Below are positions 1 to 12,136 of a stretch of DNA of 64,000 nucleotides, piece after piece. The notes under the pieces were generated by a model, which had not been told where the DNA came from, ran no database searches, and worked only from the letters and a program-made list of their open reading frames with translations. Both the position numbers and the translations under genes were made by a program. Source of the DNA: Pampus argenteus (Eukaryota; Chordata; Actinopteri; Scombriformes; Stromateidae); contig CM072862.1 in the NCBI GenBank assembly GCA_036937835.1, positions 19,684,501 to 19,748,500 on the forward strand, written 5' to 3'. How positions within the stretch are numbered: the first letter of the stretch is position 1; each line of letters begins with the position of its first letter.

Positions 1-2979
1 AAATCCATCTGTTTTTAATGCTAATCGATTAAGTTGGAATAACAAATAGAGAAGCATATTTAACATTAACTCTTAATGCATTCAAGTTGACACCATTACT
101 AACTTTTAAGAAAGATACACACACTCTCATTATACTTGATTTTCAACAGTCTTTTCCTCAAAGGCATTACCACCAAACAATATCACAAAAAGCTAAATTT
201 CCAGATCATTTACTTTCAGAAAGCCTCGGCAAGAGAAGCTCCCTTTAGTTCTCTGCATCATGGGAAGTGAATCAATTGAGCTTTTCCTTTTCAGAAAGTC
301 ACTGGTGTGTGGGCTGCAGCAGGTGTGTATGTATTTTATAAAGTATATATTTAACAGGTTTGCTAGTTATCTCAATCTGTACCACCAAACTGTAATGTGA
401 AAAGTAGTACATTTGCAGGCAAGTTATAAGCCTGAAGCCTGAAAATATTCTCTGTAGCAGACATCTGACACAGGAGGAACAATATTTGGTTGCTCAGAGC
501 AAGATCTGCCTGCAACAGTACAATACCACAAAAGACTCACTGATGTAAATGACTGAATGCATTACACAAAAGATATGATGCCAACAGAGCTCAAATGACT
601 TGTATTTCCTCTTCTTCTTTTTTCTACTTAATAGAAATCTTTCATTTTGCATGCCTTTTATGAAAACATAAAAAGCACACAAACTGTTTGCAAAAAAAAG
701 TGAAAATATGTTTGGCCATGTAATATGTTTTCAACAAATATCAGCCCTGTAGTCTGCATATTCGACTCAGTCATGATCCCTACTCAGAAACTGGACTGTT
801 CATAGCAGTCCAGTGGGTTGTTTAACCTTTAAACGGATATTTCGGGTCCCTAGAAACCCATGACCAAATTTCAAACTGTCTAATTCCCTAATTTTATTCA
901 GTAAAGCCCTCAAATAATTCATATCAATTAATGTATTAATGAACAAGTTTCTTTATGCTAGTTTACCGTTAGAGTTACATGATGGTGCAGCAACGGTGTG
1001 TCATGTATACTTTAGATCAGGTCAGATGTGGTTTTAGATGAAAGGTATTCTGAATGAAGATAAGCCTAAAGCTGATGATTATGAGATTTATATTTTTGTG
1101 CAAAGATAATTTTGCGGAATTCTGTTCAAAATATGACAATGTTGTCAAGTCCATACAGTATAATACAATTAATCTGACAGCAAAACCGTAGACTGCACAT
1201 GTATATATATATATAACTGAAATATAATAAGCCATGTTGAAAGATTTGTATAGATTTTATGTTGTTTAATGCATGTCAAACATCTGTTTTGAGGGGTTAA
1301 ATACAGTGTTCAACAAAGATTACAAGTAGCGTCATTTTAATTTGTAGCTTAATATTGGTTATTTAAGTAACAAGTCAGACAAAACACTTGTTTCAGCAAA
1401 ATCCTCCTTCATAAGAGTGAGGTTTAAACTCTTGATTATTTTGAAAAAATAAATAAATAAATACATGGTACAATTGTGATTCACAATTATATTTGGACTT
1501 GTTGCATTAGACCAAAAGCATCCCAGTCAAACCATTAAAAAGCTGCTCATGTGAACATAGCGGTTCACCCACTTGTGTGTCCAGCAATTAAGTCAGTTAT
1601 TCATTAAGAAGGTAAGGCCTCTTCCTCCATTACTATCAGCGCTTCTTGTCTCTATTCCTGCTAACATAATCAGCTGCATAATCAGCTCAATCTGTTTAAT
1701 GGTCTCCTGCTATCGGCAGAATTGAAGCCAGGATTGCTATCTTTTCTAGACTGCACTCGCCGTCTACATCACATTGTATCCAGATCAATTAGTATTCATC
1801 CAGCATCTCTGATTGCCTTGCCATACCCTGGTACGGATTATTCAGGTTCTGCCCTTCCCCTGGTCATATTGGTCTTCATCAAAATCCAAGATCATAATCA
1901 TCTTGCTAATATCTATTTTAATTTTCAAAAATCGTCTCAATGAACAGATTAATATTCACTTTCATCTCCAAAACATTTCTGTTCACTTGTTTTTCCTAAC
2001 TTTAACTAAATATGTGCACCATCTCTCTCCTCCCGCTTTGCTTCCTCCTGTCACAGCAACCAATATTCAACAACCATGTCCCTGCCAGTGAAGGGCAGTC
2101 GCAGCATGGTTAAACAAGGATTAATGGAAACAATAGTTATTTGGCCAAAACACCAGCTAGAATCAACAGCAACCACTAGTTTCATCTTGCAGGCATTCAG
2201 CTGCACCGTCCACAACAACTTCTACGTCACGCGGATAGATATTCATCTGGAGCTTCCCAAAGATTAGGAAGGCAAGTACTTTGCTATGTCTTATGGTAAT
2301 GAAGGGTTGTTTTTAATGAGCTGCCTGTTCTCCCTCGCTGGAATATGAGACTAATATCTCAGCCCAAGGAGGAGGGTCACCTGGGTCAAATCCAGATGAA
2401 ATTGCTGCTCACTTTTAATTCTGAAATCTTCAGTATCTATTGAAACATGAAAGAAAAAGATGAGTTAAATATTAAGACCTATCCTGTAGAGTGTAGAGAT
2501 AAGGACTATATTATAAAACACACACCTTTTTAAAGAAAAATCAAACTTGCATTCTGTTTAAATATGTAATTTAACACTACAAAAAAAAAGTTTGTAGAAA
2601 TGTTTATTTATTATACATAAATCCAATTAAGCGGAAGATTATATAAAGATGAAAATAGCAGAGGTAGCGTTACCTCAGATTGAAGCTTAAACCTGAATAA
2701 AATCACTTTCAGATTATGAGGGATCAATCTCCTCTACCTGAGATATAAGAGATCATCAAACACTATAATCATATCAGACTTATCAAATATGGCTTTGAGA
2801 CTATACACTACATCATTTGCATGTTCTATGGCATTGGACCAAAGTGCACTAAATGGAAGGGTATACTTATATAATCTTTAATGATATCTTGATTAGAAGT
2901 TCTATTTCACACAGGCTTAGCCCTCTACTAAAAATACTAAATACTGAGATAGTGGAAATTGAAGATATGCTCAATATTA
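1..2979. other. Unique AT-rich non-coding stretch
   Basis: No coding gene, RNA gene or recognisable mobile element is seen here. A short AAAT run lies near 1,447-1,464. Overlapping short open frames between about 1,720 and 2,270 have no recognisable domain and no matching splice context, so they are taken as chance frames. Confidence 0.5.
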
Positions 2980-3430
2980 GGGCTGTTTCAAACTCCAAGG
3001 CCCACTCAAAAGCTTTTATGCCTCTCACATTTCGCGTGTCGTGCTCAGCATAGAGAAAGGTAGGCACATCTGCCCCAGCGTTTCCCTCCTCACCCTTCAG
3101 AAGGCCATCCCCTCCATTTCCAAAATTAAGCAAGTATGCAAGAGGGACCCCAGATCGATGAACACACATCAGCCTCGCCATCTGGCCCCAGTTTGTTTTC
3201 TTAGCAAATGAAGCTGATTATTGAGCAGGGTGGCTAATGGCATTGAAATCTATGGGGTTGCTCCTGGTTTACTTGGCCATCTGAATTTTGAAGAGAACTT
3301 TGTATAATAACAGGTATTGAAATAGCCTCAGATTCAACCCATTCGGCACAACAAGTGCACTAACATAATAACTGTTAATGCAGGCAGGTGTTTTCAATCA
3401 GTTTTTAATGGCTTTGACATTGCTGACTGG
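2980..3430. promoter_or_regulatory. Candidate conserved non-coding island
   Basis: Base composition is more balanced here than in the flanks, with few homopolymers and several homeodomain-like TAAT/ATTA cores (for example around 3,230 and 3,370-3,410). A minus-strand frame of 104 codons crosses the left part, but its distal end is low-complexity and it has no recognisable domain. This is the texture of a vertebrate enhancer-type element, but only a cross-species alignment could show conservation. The call is inference. Confidence 0.2.
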
Positions 3431-4353
3431 GGTGTGGCCAGAAATGCAACATGTTTGAAAATAGTGAGAGAGCAGTACAGCTGCACTTCTCTGTCTTTGG
3501 TGATTCAGAGTTATCATTTTTACTGCTGGGAGCTGCTGGGAGCAGGACAGTGACTTTTCAACCTACTCATGTGTATTTTTTCATGCCTTTTATCCAGTAT
3601 ACTGAGATGTACTCTAACCCCTATACCCCTAAATACAACCCACAAAGTGAAATAATGAATTAATCAAAATAAATGTTTCATATACAATACTAGCAGCCTT
3701 TTTTTATACCAAATTACATTCACTGCAAAACAGAAAGGAAGAAAAGCTCTTCAAACTCTTGATGTGTGCAATGAATATTTTTCAGCACACACTTACACTT
3801 GGGCTCAATTCATTTTTACAGCATACATCTTTGTCCTTCCTACTGACATGGTAGAAAATTGGGCCATGGATGTTTCTCCTCTTCATGGCTTTGTGAGAAA
3901 ACTGGCTTTAAAAACATACCTAAAATTAATTTAAAGTAATGATTATACTCATATACTCATACCTCATCCAATGTGGTTATTTTGAGAGTTTTCAGTATAC
4001 ACCTTTCAATTTGATTCGGACAATTTCCCTTTTTGCTGAGCAGTATTAAGCAACTCAGTCTTTATCATCCTGGCATGCTATGGTGCTGCTCAGGGTCAGT
4101 CTGTCTGTAATATTGACTAGCAATACAGCAATTTTTCAATCAGCTTCTCACATGAGCAACGTGGTCTAGTATGAAAATAGTTTTGGTCATTTTACTAGAG
4201 AGATTTCTGTGTTTGTGTTTTTGTCTGGGCTCGTCTCAGTGTTTTGTTGTGGGTATGGCTCTGCTGTCATTGGACATACGGGTTATAGAGAAACACTTTT
4301 GATTATGGTTTTAAGGGGCTTTGTCGTTATTTTTTTGTAAGGCTGCTCAAACG
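3431..4353. other. Non-coding stretch, no feature
   Basis: Unique sequence. The only local structure is a short direct duplication of the 10-mer CTGCTGGGAG near 3,522-3,541. Confidence 0.4.
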
Positions 4354-4369
4354 CACACACACACACACA
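4354..4369. repeat. (CA)n microsatellite
   Basis: About eight uninterrupted CA units. Confidence 0.9.
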
Positions 4370-4580
4370 TGGCCAAAATACAAAATGTTCAAACCACATG
4401 TGTCAATTCCCAATGACAAAACTCTCGCTTAATTAATTTCTTTTACTTCCATTTACAACAACTAACCCGCCTCCTGTAACAACCCTTAGGAAAATAATTA
4501 CTTTCAACGGTAGAAATTGCCCATCCCCCAGGAAGAATATTGACACCACCCTCTGGCCCATGTCCAAAATGTTGTCTGTT

Positions 4581-4620
4581 TGTGTGTGTGCGTGTGTGTG
4601 TGTGTGTGCGCGTGTGTGTG
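4581..4620. repeat. (GT)n microsatellite with CG interruptions
   Basis: A GT tract broken by GC steps. It creates several open frames of repeated His-Thr or Cys-Val residues on both strands, which are artefacts of the repeat. Short unique sequence surrounds it. Confidence 0.9.
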
Positions 4621-4807
4621 AGGCACACTTACAGATGGCCAACAATAGAAAGCAGTCCAGTGGTCCAGCCCCTCCCTTTCAGAAAGATTTCCTTTATCCG
4701 CCTCCTCAGTACCCAAGCAGCTTTTATTACTATTTAACCCAGCTGCCTGCCTATTGAAACTACCCATACATTTTGTATATTATATATTAACTGACTAAAA
4801 TAAAACA

Positions 4808-4809
<2 letters not shown>

Positions 4810-4854
<45 letters not shown>
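4810..4854. repeat. (TA)n microsatellite
   Basis: About 22 uninterrupted TA units in AT-rich flanks. Such a tract is self-complementary and can extrude as a cruciform. Confidence 0.95.
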
Positions 4855-4857
<3 letters not shown>

Positions 4858-5640
4858 AAATACTTATTCAAATGCAAACAGACACCCTCAGTCAAATTAC
4901 AAATGCTTGGTAAAAGAGATTGGTTGTCAAATCATTGAAAACTGCTTTAAAGTAATTGTGTGAATGTGAATAGAAATATTTTAATCATGGCTACTATTTG
5001 TTTTTTTTCTCTCCATATTTATTATTTTTTTCCCGATTTTATGTATATTACTTTTATTTAATAAAATAAAATTCCACAAATGTACTGCCCTCTTCGGTTA
5101 CTATGATAACTTCTATTTCAAGTCATTTATTTATGCAGTTAACTGTGGGCTTTATTTTTTAAACAGTCTTGTATTTTAGATCGTCGTGTGATGAATTGTT
5201 CTGCTTTATTAGTGACTTTTAGTAACATGTGACTTTTGACACTTTCTTTCCCTTCTAGTAACTTAAAATGTAAGTTATTATTGTAAAGGTAGCTGTATAG
5301 GCTACAATACATTATACACTGTTTGATTACAATGTTTTTTTTTATTTGGCAAATTTCTGCCAAAATATGTTTTTGTTAGATAACTTAAATTCATAAAATA
5401 TAACTAGTTTTAGCCAGCTTTCACTGAAAAAAAACATTTTTTACAATCAACTCCCTTATATGCAATTTAATGCTTTGTACATTTCCATGCAGTCAGTGAC
5501 GGGAATGGTTATACGTCATTCAGTTTGAAAAATGATAGGAAATAGAAAAAAATACTTAAATTGAAGCAGAGGTGTCTGATTGGTTAAAACAGCAAAACAC
5601 CATGAAATGTCATGATGTGACTGGTGGAAATGCATGGATC
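4855..5640. other. Very AT-rich non-coding stretch
   Basis: Many T and A runs and no feature. A GTTACTATGATAAC motif near 5,097-5,112 resembles an RFX X-box palindrome, but a single motif match is weak evidence. Confidence 0.35.
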
Positions 5641-5990
5641 ACTTTCCTGTTTCTGTTTGAATAATGCAACTGCCAGATGCCGGGGGCACGGGGGCCCCTC
5701 TCACAGCTGAGGATTGCCAAGGAAACCTCTTCATCCATTAAAATGCTGTGAGGCCCTGTAACTTCAGATCAATAGCTCTGAGACAGGATGTGATGTAGTT
5801 TTCTGGTCAGCTGATGCATAGAGTGTGAGGGCACAATAGCAACAATAACAAGCGCACGTGCCCCATTGTCACGGTGAAACTGAGACATAAGGCCTTTTCC
5901 CCTGGGGCTTTCCTTCCACCTCCCATCTGTCTTTGTTGTCTTTGATTGTTAGACGCCATGTGGCTCCAACGGTGTGTCTGAAACAATGTC
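5641..5990. promoter_or_regulatory. Candidate conserved non-coding island
   Basis: Balanced composition, including a G/C block at 5,678-5,700, in strongly AT-rich surroundings. No convincing frame. Possible regulatory element by texture only. Confidence 0.18.
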
Positions 5991-7407
5991 AAGGCCGCTG
6001 ACGGTTATGATTTAAAAAACGCAGTCACCAGAATGTATTCACACATTTAACTATTTCGCCGTTAGGACTGACTCAGGTCTTTAAATGTAATGTATGTATA
6101 ACTGATACTCTGAGATGTCTAAGAAATAGTGGAATTATGAGCTGAATGTTTTGAACTGTTAACTGTTATCTAACTGAATTAGAAGAAGAAAAAAACAAGT
6201 TAACAATGTTGGTAGAAGCATCTGACATCTTACTAATAGGCGAGCCCATTTCCACTTTAACATGTTTTGTTTTTTTTGTTATAAATTAAAATGTTTGTAG
6301 GCTTATATTATAATGATATAAGCCTATGGTGTTTAATAAGTTGTATTTTTGACAAAACTTCTTTTCGAAATGCATTGGTTCAATGTGCCATATTTCAAAT
6401 GACTCTTTTCAAGTCTGAACATTTGTCAGGTAACAATACCAAACTTCTTTAAAGTTCAGATTTCACCTTTACAAAGTTCGTTTAGGCAAGATTTTATGCA
6501 TCCATGCATTTCCTCAAATTGAAGTAACCAGTGAAGCCAGTGGAGTTTATTTAAGCTTGACCTAAGTTACCATGGGAATATATCATTACAAATTACACTG
6601 GTGGTTTCAGTCAGGCTTATTTCCATACTTACGTTAATCAGCTCAATGAACTGGAACGAAATGTAGCTGTGTGTATGCTCTGAATACTGTATGTCTGTAT
6701 GCACCTAGCAAGATAATGTTGATCCAAAGCGGTGTTAAAGTACTGTTACTACACATCTTCACCTTTACAAAGGTCTAAATCTGTTGTGTATTATGCACCC
6801 ACTGAAGTCAGTTCAATTATTAAATAAAGTCATTATTAAATAAATATAGATATGCGTATGTGTGTATGTAAATATAACAAGAAATTTAAAACATACTGGT
6901 AGCAACAGGATCTTAGTCGGAGCTGACTTTCTTAAGAGTTCAGATACTCATTTCCTTACCAGGAATCCCATCTGTCCATTCAAATTGTTTCAGTCTAATT
7001 TGGCAAGAGTTGAAGATGTCTGCAGTAGATGTCTGCCGTCACACAAATACAATGAACCATGAATGGCAAAAACATTACATTTAAAAAAAAGTAAACAACA
7101 ATATAGTCATTATTATATAAGCAGTGTATTACTATGGAGACGTAGCTTGATTCCTTTTTTTTTAGGAAGCCAGTGGTCAACATTGTCAGGTCTGACATTT
7201 CTTTATTTTATTATATTTATTTATTAAACATCATTTTCTGCAGAGGGCTCGTCTCTGACCCTTTTAGTCCTCCACCCTTCTGTAACATATTCTACTGTCT
7301 AGGAGGTGTTGATACTGTATCCTGTAAGTATGGCCTGATTGGAGACCACAGAGGCCAGCAGCCATTTATATTATTACAACATGTGCCAGAATGTATTTAC
7401 AATGCAC
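5991..7407. other. Non-coding stretch, no feature
   Basis: AT-rich unique sequence. Short frames such as the one at 6,862-7,062 show no domain and no codon pattern. Confidence 0.4.
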
Positions 7408-7445
7408 AGGTTTGTGTGGGTGTGTGTGTGTGTGGGGGGGGGGGT
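7408..7445. repeat. (GT)n followed by poly-G
   Basis: A short GT tract runs directly into about 12 consecutive G residues, a mixed simple repeat likely to vary in length. Confidence 0.85.
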
Positions 7446-9779
7446 TACAATGTTTTATGATATAGTATGTTATGCTCGTTCCAACAGTTATTTATTTTCA
7501 GTTATGTTTGGCACTCTTTCATCATCCGTTGAAGCCTCAACTGCCACAAAGTCAAAAGAAATATCAATCACATAGCTTTGTGGTTCCTGTTTTTTTTCAA
7601 GTCAATATTACCTTTCTCATCATAAAATGCAGAAGCAATAATGAGCAGAAGCATCAATCCTACTTTCTGACACTTTATGCTTGAAGAAGAATTTTCATGT
7701 CAGGCAATAACAGCTAGTGAGCCTCAGTGGCACAAGCTCTGGGCTTGCGCCTACACCAAAGCCTAATGGGATAGATCAGCTCTTGCATAACTGGGGGCAA
7801 TCACTCACTCTGTCTCCTCTCTGACAGGACTCAGTTATGGCTTCTGGGTAATATCATTTCTCTTATCTTAAGATATCAAATTTCTGTCTTTATTGGCAAA
7901 GACCTTAGCAAATGCAGAATAGTTTGCTTCGCTTGGGCAAGACAGACAATGAAAAATGAAAGCATATTTATCCACCTTGGATAGCCCTATTTAGGATGGA
8001 GTTTTCAAGACTGTGGTGACATTTTAGGGCATCAAGTACTGCACAAACTTTGATGTCGTGGTGCTTTCATAAAAGCATAACCTACACTCTATACATGATA
8101 TAATACTTTTGAGACCTTTAGATCCAGTTTCCCTTGGGGGGTGGGGGTTAGGCGGGGCATGCTTCACACTCTCATGCCCTCCAGTGTACACTTTAGATAC
8201 TAATGTGCAGTACATATCTTGTTACCGCACTATCGCAGTGCAGAGTGTATTTATAAAAAAAAGTCAGCAGTATATTCCACCATGAATAAAATAATCCTAT
8301 CTGGAATGTCATTGTTATTATTTCTAAGTATGCCTGACAAGCTCTAAGATTCAAAGTTACCCCCTCTGTTGTCTTATATTGGAATGACACTGTTGTCTCT
8401 CTGTGAACACTGTGAACAATTAAGAGAGTAAATGTCTATATACAGCAATGCCAACTAAAAAGAGAGAACAATGCATCGTATGATAGCTACATGGCCTCAA
8501 CTATATGTGAGTATTTGAAGGTGTAAGTGTGTCGGTATATGTGGATGTGAACATCCGCTGGGTATGAAATCTACTGTGCTAACAGTGAAAACACTCTCCA
8601 CACTTCTGTTGGCAGGGCAGAGTGAGTCAGTGTGAAGGGAGAACAAGGGAGAACATCAGAGTAGAGCTCTACAGTCCTATGGCTGCTTCTGCTGATGATA
8701 TTATATCATAAATATCAATATTTACTTTAATGATAATGTGGACATTCATTTTTAGAGATATTTTGTCATCAACCAAAATGACTTTTTGACCTGATGGAGG
8801 CAAAAATCAATGTTCATAAAGAATTATCACATTTCAGTCCTTATCATTGCAATTCCCATGAAGCATCCAGTAAGGACCCTCTTAGTTATGTAAGGACTCA
8901 CAGCATTGTCCAACAGTTCATGCACATTTAGAACAACTAAAACTCAAAATGTATGTGACATATGTACACTTTGGTCAGAATGTATGAATCTGCGCCTTAA
9001 ATGCTGCTAAATGTTGAATGTTTAAAGATATTTCTTTCAATTAACGTTCAAGCAGATGTTTTCTCCTGCTTTTTCTTTCTTGTAATATGAAGTCAAGTTT
9101 TATGTATCATAAAATAGAGATAGAGGACAGAAGTTGGGATTTGTGCAAGGGACCCAAGAGATAAGACCATATTAAACAAAGGTAATTAGGTCTTTATTAT
9201 CACTACAAATGTAGGTTAGAGAAAAAATCTTCATACTCCATGTTGCAAGTGTGCGTTACATCATGCCAGGGCATGAATATAACATACTCCTCTGAGACTA
9301 ATTTGCCCACCTACAGTACTATGGCTAATTACATAGTAACAAAAACACAGCTGGTAGAAATGTGTAAAGGGTCCTGTTTGAGCCAGACAACTATTGTGAA
9401 GATAAAAATGGCATGAGAGTGTAAATTGGACCACGCCTTGAAAAGTGTGCTGTAAGGGTAAAAGTCTGCTCACTTCCTTTGAGCAAAGTAGCGTTTCATA
9501 GCGTCACATTGAGAGCTTTCAATGTGAGAAACCACCACAAGCGCTGGGATGCTGGGCTGAATCACATATGAATATTTTAACACATTACGTATGTATTCCT
9601 GTATGTATATTTCATTATGTATGAATTTTTGATTTCTCAGCATTCTGTATAGCTGAAAGTGATTAGTAGACATAACCCTGAATATCAATACTTAAAGCTA
9701 TAACTAAAATAATTACCAGATTTTTGTTTTTGTAATTTTCTTAATACAGAAGTCATGCATAGGCTGTAATAGTGATCTC
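7446..9779. other. Non-coding stretch
   Basis: Unique sequence without a supportable gene. The segment around 7,710-7,880 is more balanced in composition and might be a small regulatory island. A G-rich patch lies at 8,137-8,158. Confidence 0.35.
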
Positions 9780-10280
9780 CCTGTTTAATAGATCTGTTTA
9801 CTGATCTTGCAGCAATGATGGTATTTGGCAAGGCTGGAGCTCTTTCTGTGAGATGACACCCTTTGATGTCTCCCTGGTTATTTAGGCCTAAATACCTTGA
9901 ACTCCTCCAGGGATAAATAAGTTCTTCAATCCTCCCCTCTCATGCTGCCACAGAGGATAAATTATATACAGATCTAGTTCTACTTCCTCTCATCATAATA
10001 ATATGCTTTGCATGGCTTTTCCACTTCATCTAGAATCATGGTAATCCCTGTGCTTCTGTGTAATTATCTCTCCTCTAGGCTGATCTCAGTGCACCTCACC
10101 TGCTCAGCCTAGTCACATTACCCCCTCACTTTTATCTATGACTCTTAAAGCTGTTGCCAAGGGTCCTCTTAACTCATCCCACAACTTTTCCCTTCGCACT
10201 CCCCTCCTCCCCCAACACACACTGCGTCTCTATCCCTCTCTCCTATTCCCTCTGTTTCTCACTTTATATCCTTCAAGAGG
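9780..10280. promoter_or_regulatory. Candidate regulatory island with C/T-rich tail
   Basis: The first 200 bases are balanced in composition. The stretch from about 10,150 to 10,260 is pyrimidine-rich on the plus strand. No coding frame is credible. Function is not shown by the sequence. Confidence 0.15.
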
Positions 10281-11329
10281 AATGTGATTAGCAGGGAAAA
10301 AAAAAAAACAGTGCTTCACGGAAAATGTGTATTGCGGGTATATACCTCATTAGTTTCCCAACTATTCTAATAAGTGGAATGAAAAGAAAATAATGGAAAT
10401 ATAATTTGTTAAATTGACATGGAGTCATTGGGTACCTGGGGGAACAGCGGCTGTTCTTTTCTGTTAAGGATCTTATCATACCATTGGTCTCTTCTTGTGG
10501 ATGACACTAACTATTACTCAAGAAGAACATTTACCTTATTTTAAAGATTCATCTTGCTTTTATTCAATGTTTTTTTTTTCTTTTACCAGAAAGTCTAACA
10601 AACTAAAATGATGTACAAACTGAAGAATTCTCTACATGTTTGTTCATTATGAGCAACATTTAAAAGGCAGTAATGTCATATGAAATGTGTCTATAAATAC
10701 TGTGGGTTAGATAAAAAAAAAAGATAATGTACAGTATACATTTATTTCTACATTTGCAGAATGTGGTGTCTAATTTAAGCTTGTAACTTTTCAGTTATCC
10801 AACATCTTGCTCACATAGCTTTTATGCCTTCTAACAGTAGTTTAATTCAATGGTCTTGGAAATATTTTTCATTACTTAGACATTGAGTACTATGTCATTC
10901 TGGAAGTTGCCTCACAGTGTCTGAGAAATGGAGTCAGCATTGACTGGCTGGACTGAAAGTGGAGAGTCTCCAGACTCCAGAGATGGAGTCTGAACCTGGA
11001 CCATTTTCAAGCATTTGCTATATTGATTAGAAATTACATGCTAAATTCGGACCAAATGCACATAAATTAGAGTCATTAAAATATGTCTTTCTGCTTGGGA
11101 CAGACAGGATAAAAATGCAAAACTACACAAATAACTCAAAAAACTGTTTAATAAAATTCTTCAGGAAGATCTTTCATGCAGTTGCTACATGTCACCCACA
11201 GGCTAACTTGCCTGTAAGACTTGAGTGCCATGCCTGTCTTGAGTCTGTTCCCAAAAGTTTAAAATAATGTGTGTGTGCCGAGTATGTTTGCGTATATGCG
11301 TGCATATGACTGTAGTGTAAAAGTTTCCA
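10281..11329. other. Non-coding stretch, no feature
   Basis: AT-rich unique sequence with short A and T runs. Nothing further can be supported. Confidence 0.35.
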
Positions 11330-11530
11330 CTACACTCACCCACCAGTGTGCTGAAGATGGTCTTTCCTCAGGGACAACACAAAGGGCAGAGGTGTTAATT
11401 ATTCTACAGATGAGCGATGTCAGCAAAACTCTCTCATTGCTCCTAATTGTCCCTTTGGGGGCGCTCAGGTCCTCATTATGGGAACGCTTTGTTGTCCGTT
11501 GTTGGTGTTATTTTGCTGGAGCGATTTAGA
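11330..11530. promoter_or_regulatory. Candidate conserved non-coding island
   Basis: Balanced sequence with clustered TAATT, CATTATGG and TTGTTGTCC-type motifs, bounded on both sides by AT-rich DNA. Motif clustering of this kind is common in vertebrate developmental enhancers. An 86-codon plus-strand frame covers it but has no recognisable domain. The enhancer reading is inference. Confidence 0.22.
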
Positions 11531-12070
11531 AACATGAAAAAATGTTCAGATGTTTGAATGTTTGTTAAAGGGCAATATACAATAATATATTGTATATATA
11601 TATTATTTACTATTTATAGGGGGAATCTCATTCTACTCATTCAGTATAATGGTGTAGCTATAGTAAGTGTTAAAATTGACATTTAAGCTTTTTTTCAGAT
11701 TGTCAAGTGCAGAAAGAAAGACTAATGATTCTAGTAAAGACTTTACTTAATTATTCTTGGCAGATCTTTTAAGTAAAGAAAAATAGATGTTTGGATGTAT
11801 AATACTTCTCTGCTTATTCTTTCCACGGCTCAGCAAGCTAGGAGCTATAAGCTCAACACAATGCACTGACTGATGGACTCACTGTTTAAATCATTGCACT
11901 CTACATCACGGAGTCAAATGTCCACAAATAACTTCTCAAGAAGTTCCCTCATAAATGATGCCCGTGCTTGTAATTGATTATTTTAATTGATTAGAACTCT
12001 GCTCATGTGATTAGTATTTCAACCAATCACTTGCACTCCTGCCAACAATTGAAATATCCACTCATGGTCA
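11531..12070. other. Non-coding stretch, no feature
   Basis: AT-rich unique sequence. A short TA-rich palindrome lies near 11,578-11,605. Confidence 0.35.
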
Positions 12071-12136
12071 TTAAAGGATAAGATGGACAGTGTTTTGAGC
12101 TCCTGAGATGAAAAAAATTGTTAACTTATCCTTTAA
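12071..12136. repeat. Short inverted repeat, possible MITE remnant
   Basis: The 12-mer TTAAAGGATAAG at 12,071-12,082 is repeated as its perfect reverse complement at 12,125-12,136, leaving 42 bases between. This matches the form of a very short inverted-repeat transposon remnant or foldback, but at 12 bp chance cannot be excluded. Confidence 0.35.

Noticed and set aside
2867..3181. 104-codon minus-strand frame as a gene
   Set aside because: No recognisable domain. The distal half is Ile/Ser low-complexity and there is no splice context.
4433..4767. Several overlapping frames rich in His-Thr or Cys-Val
   Set aside because: They are products of the GT microsatellite.
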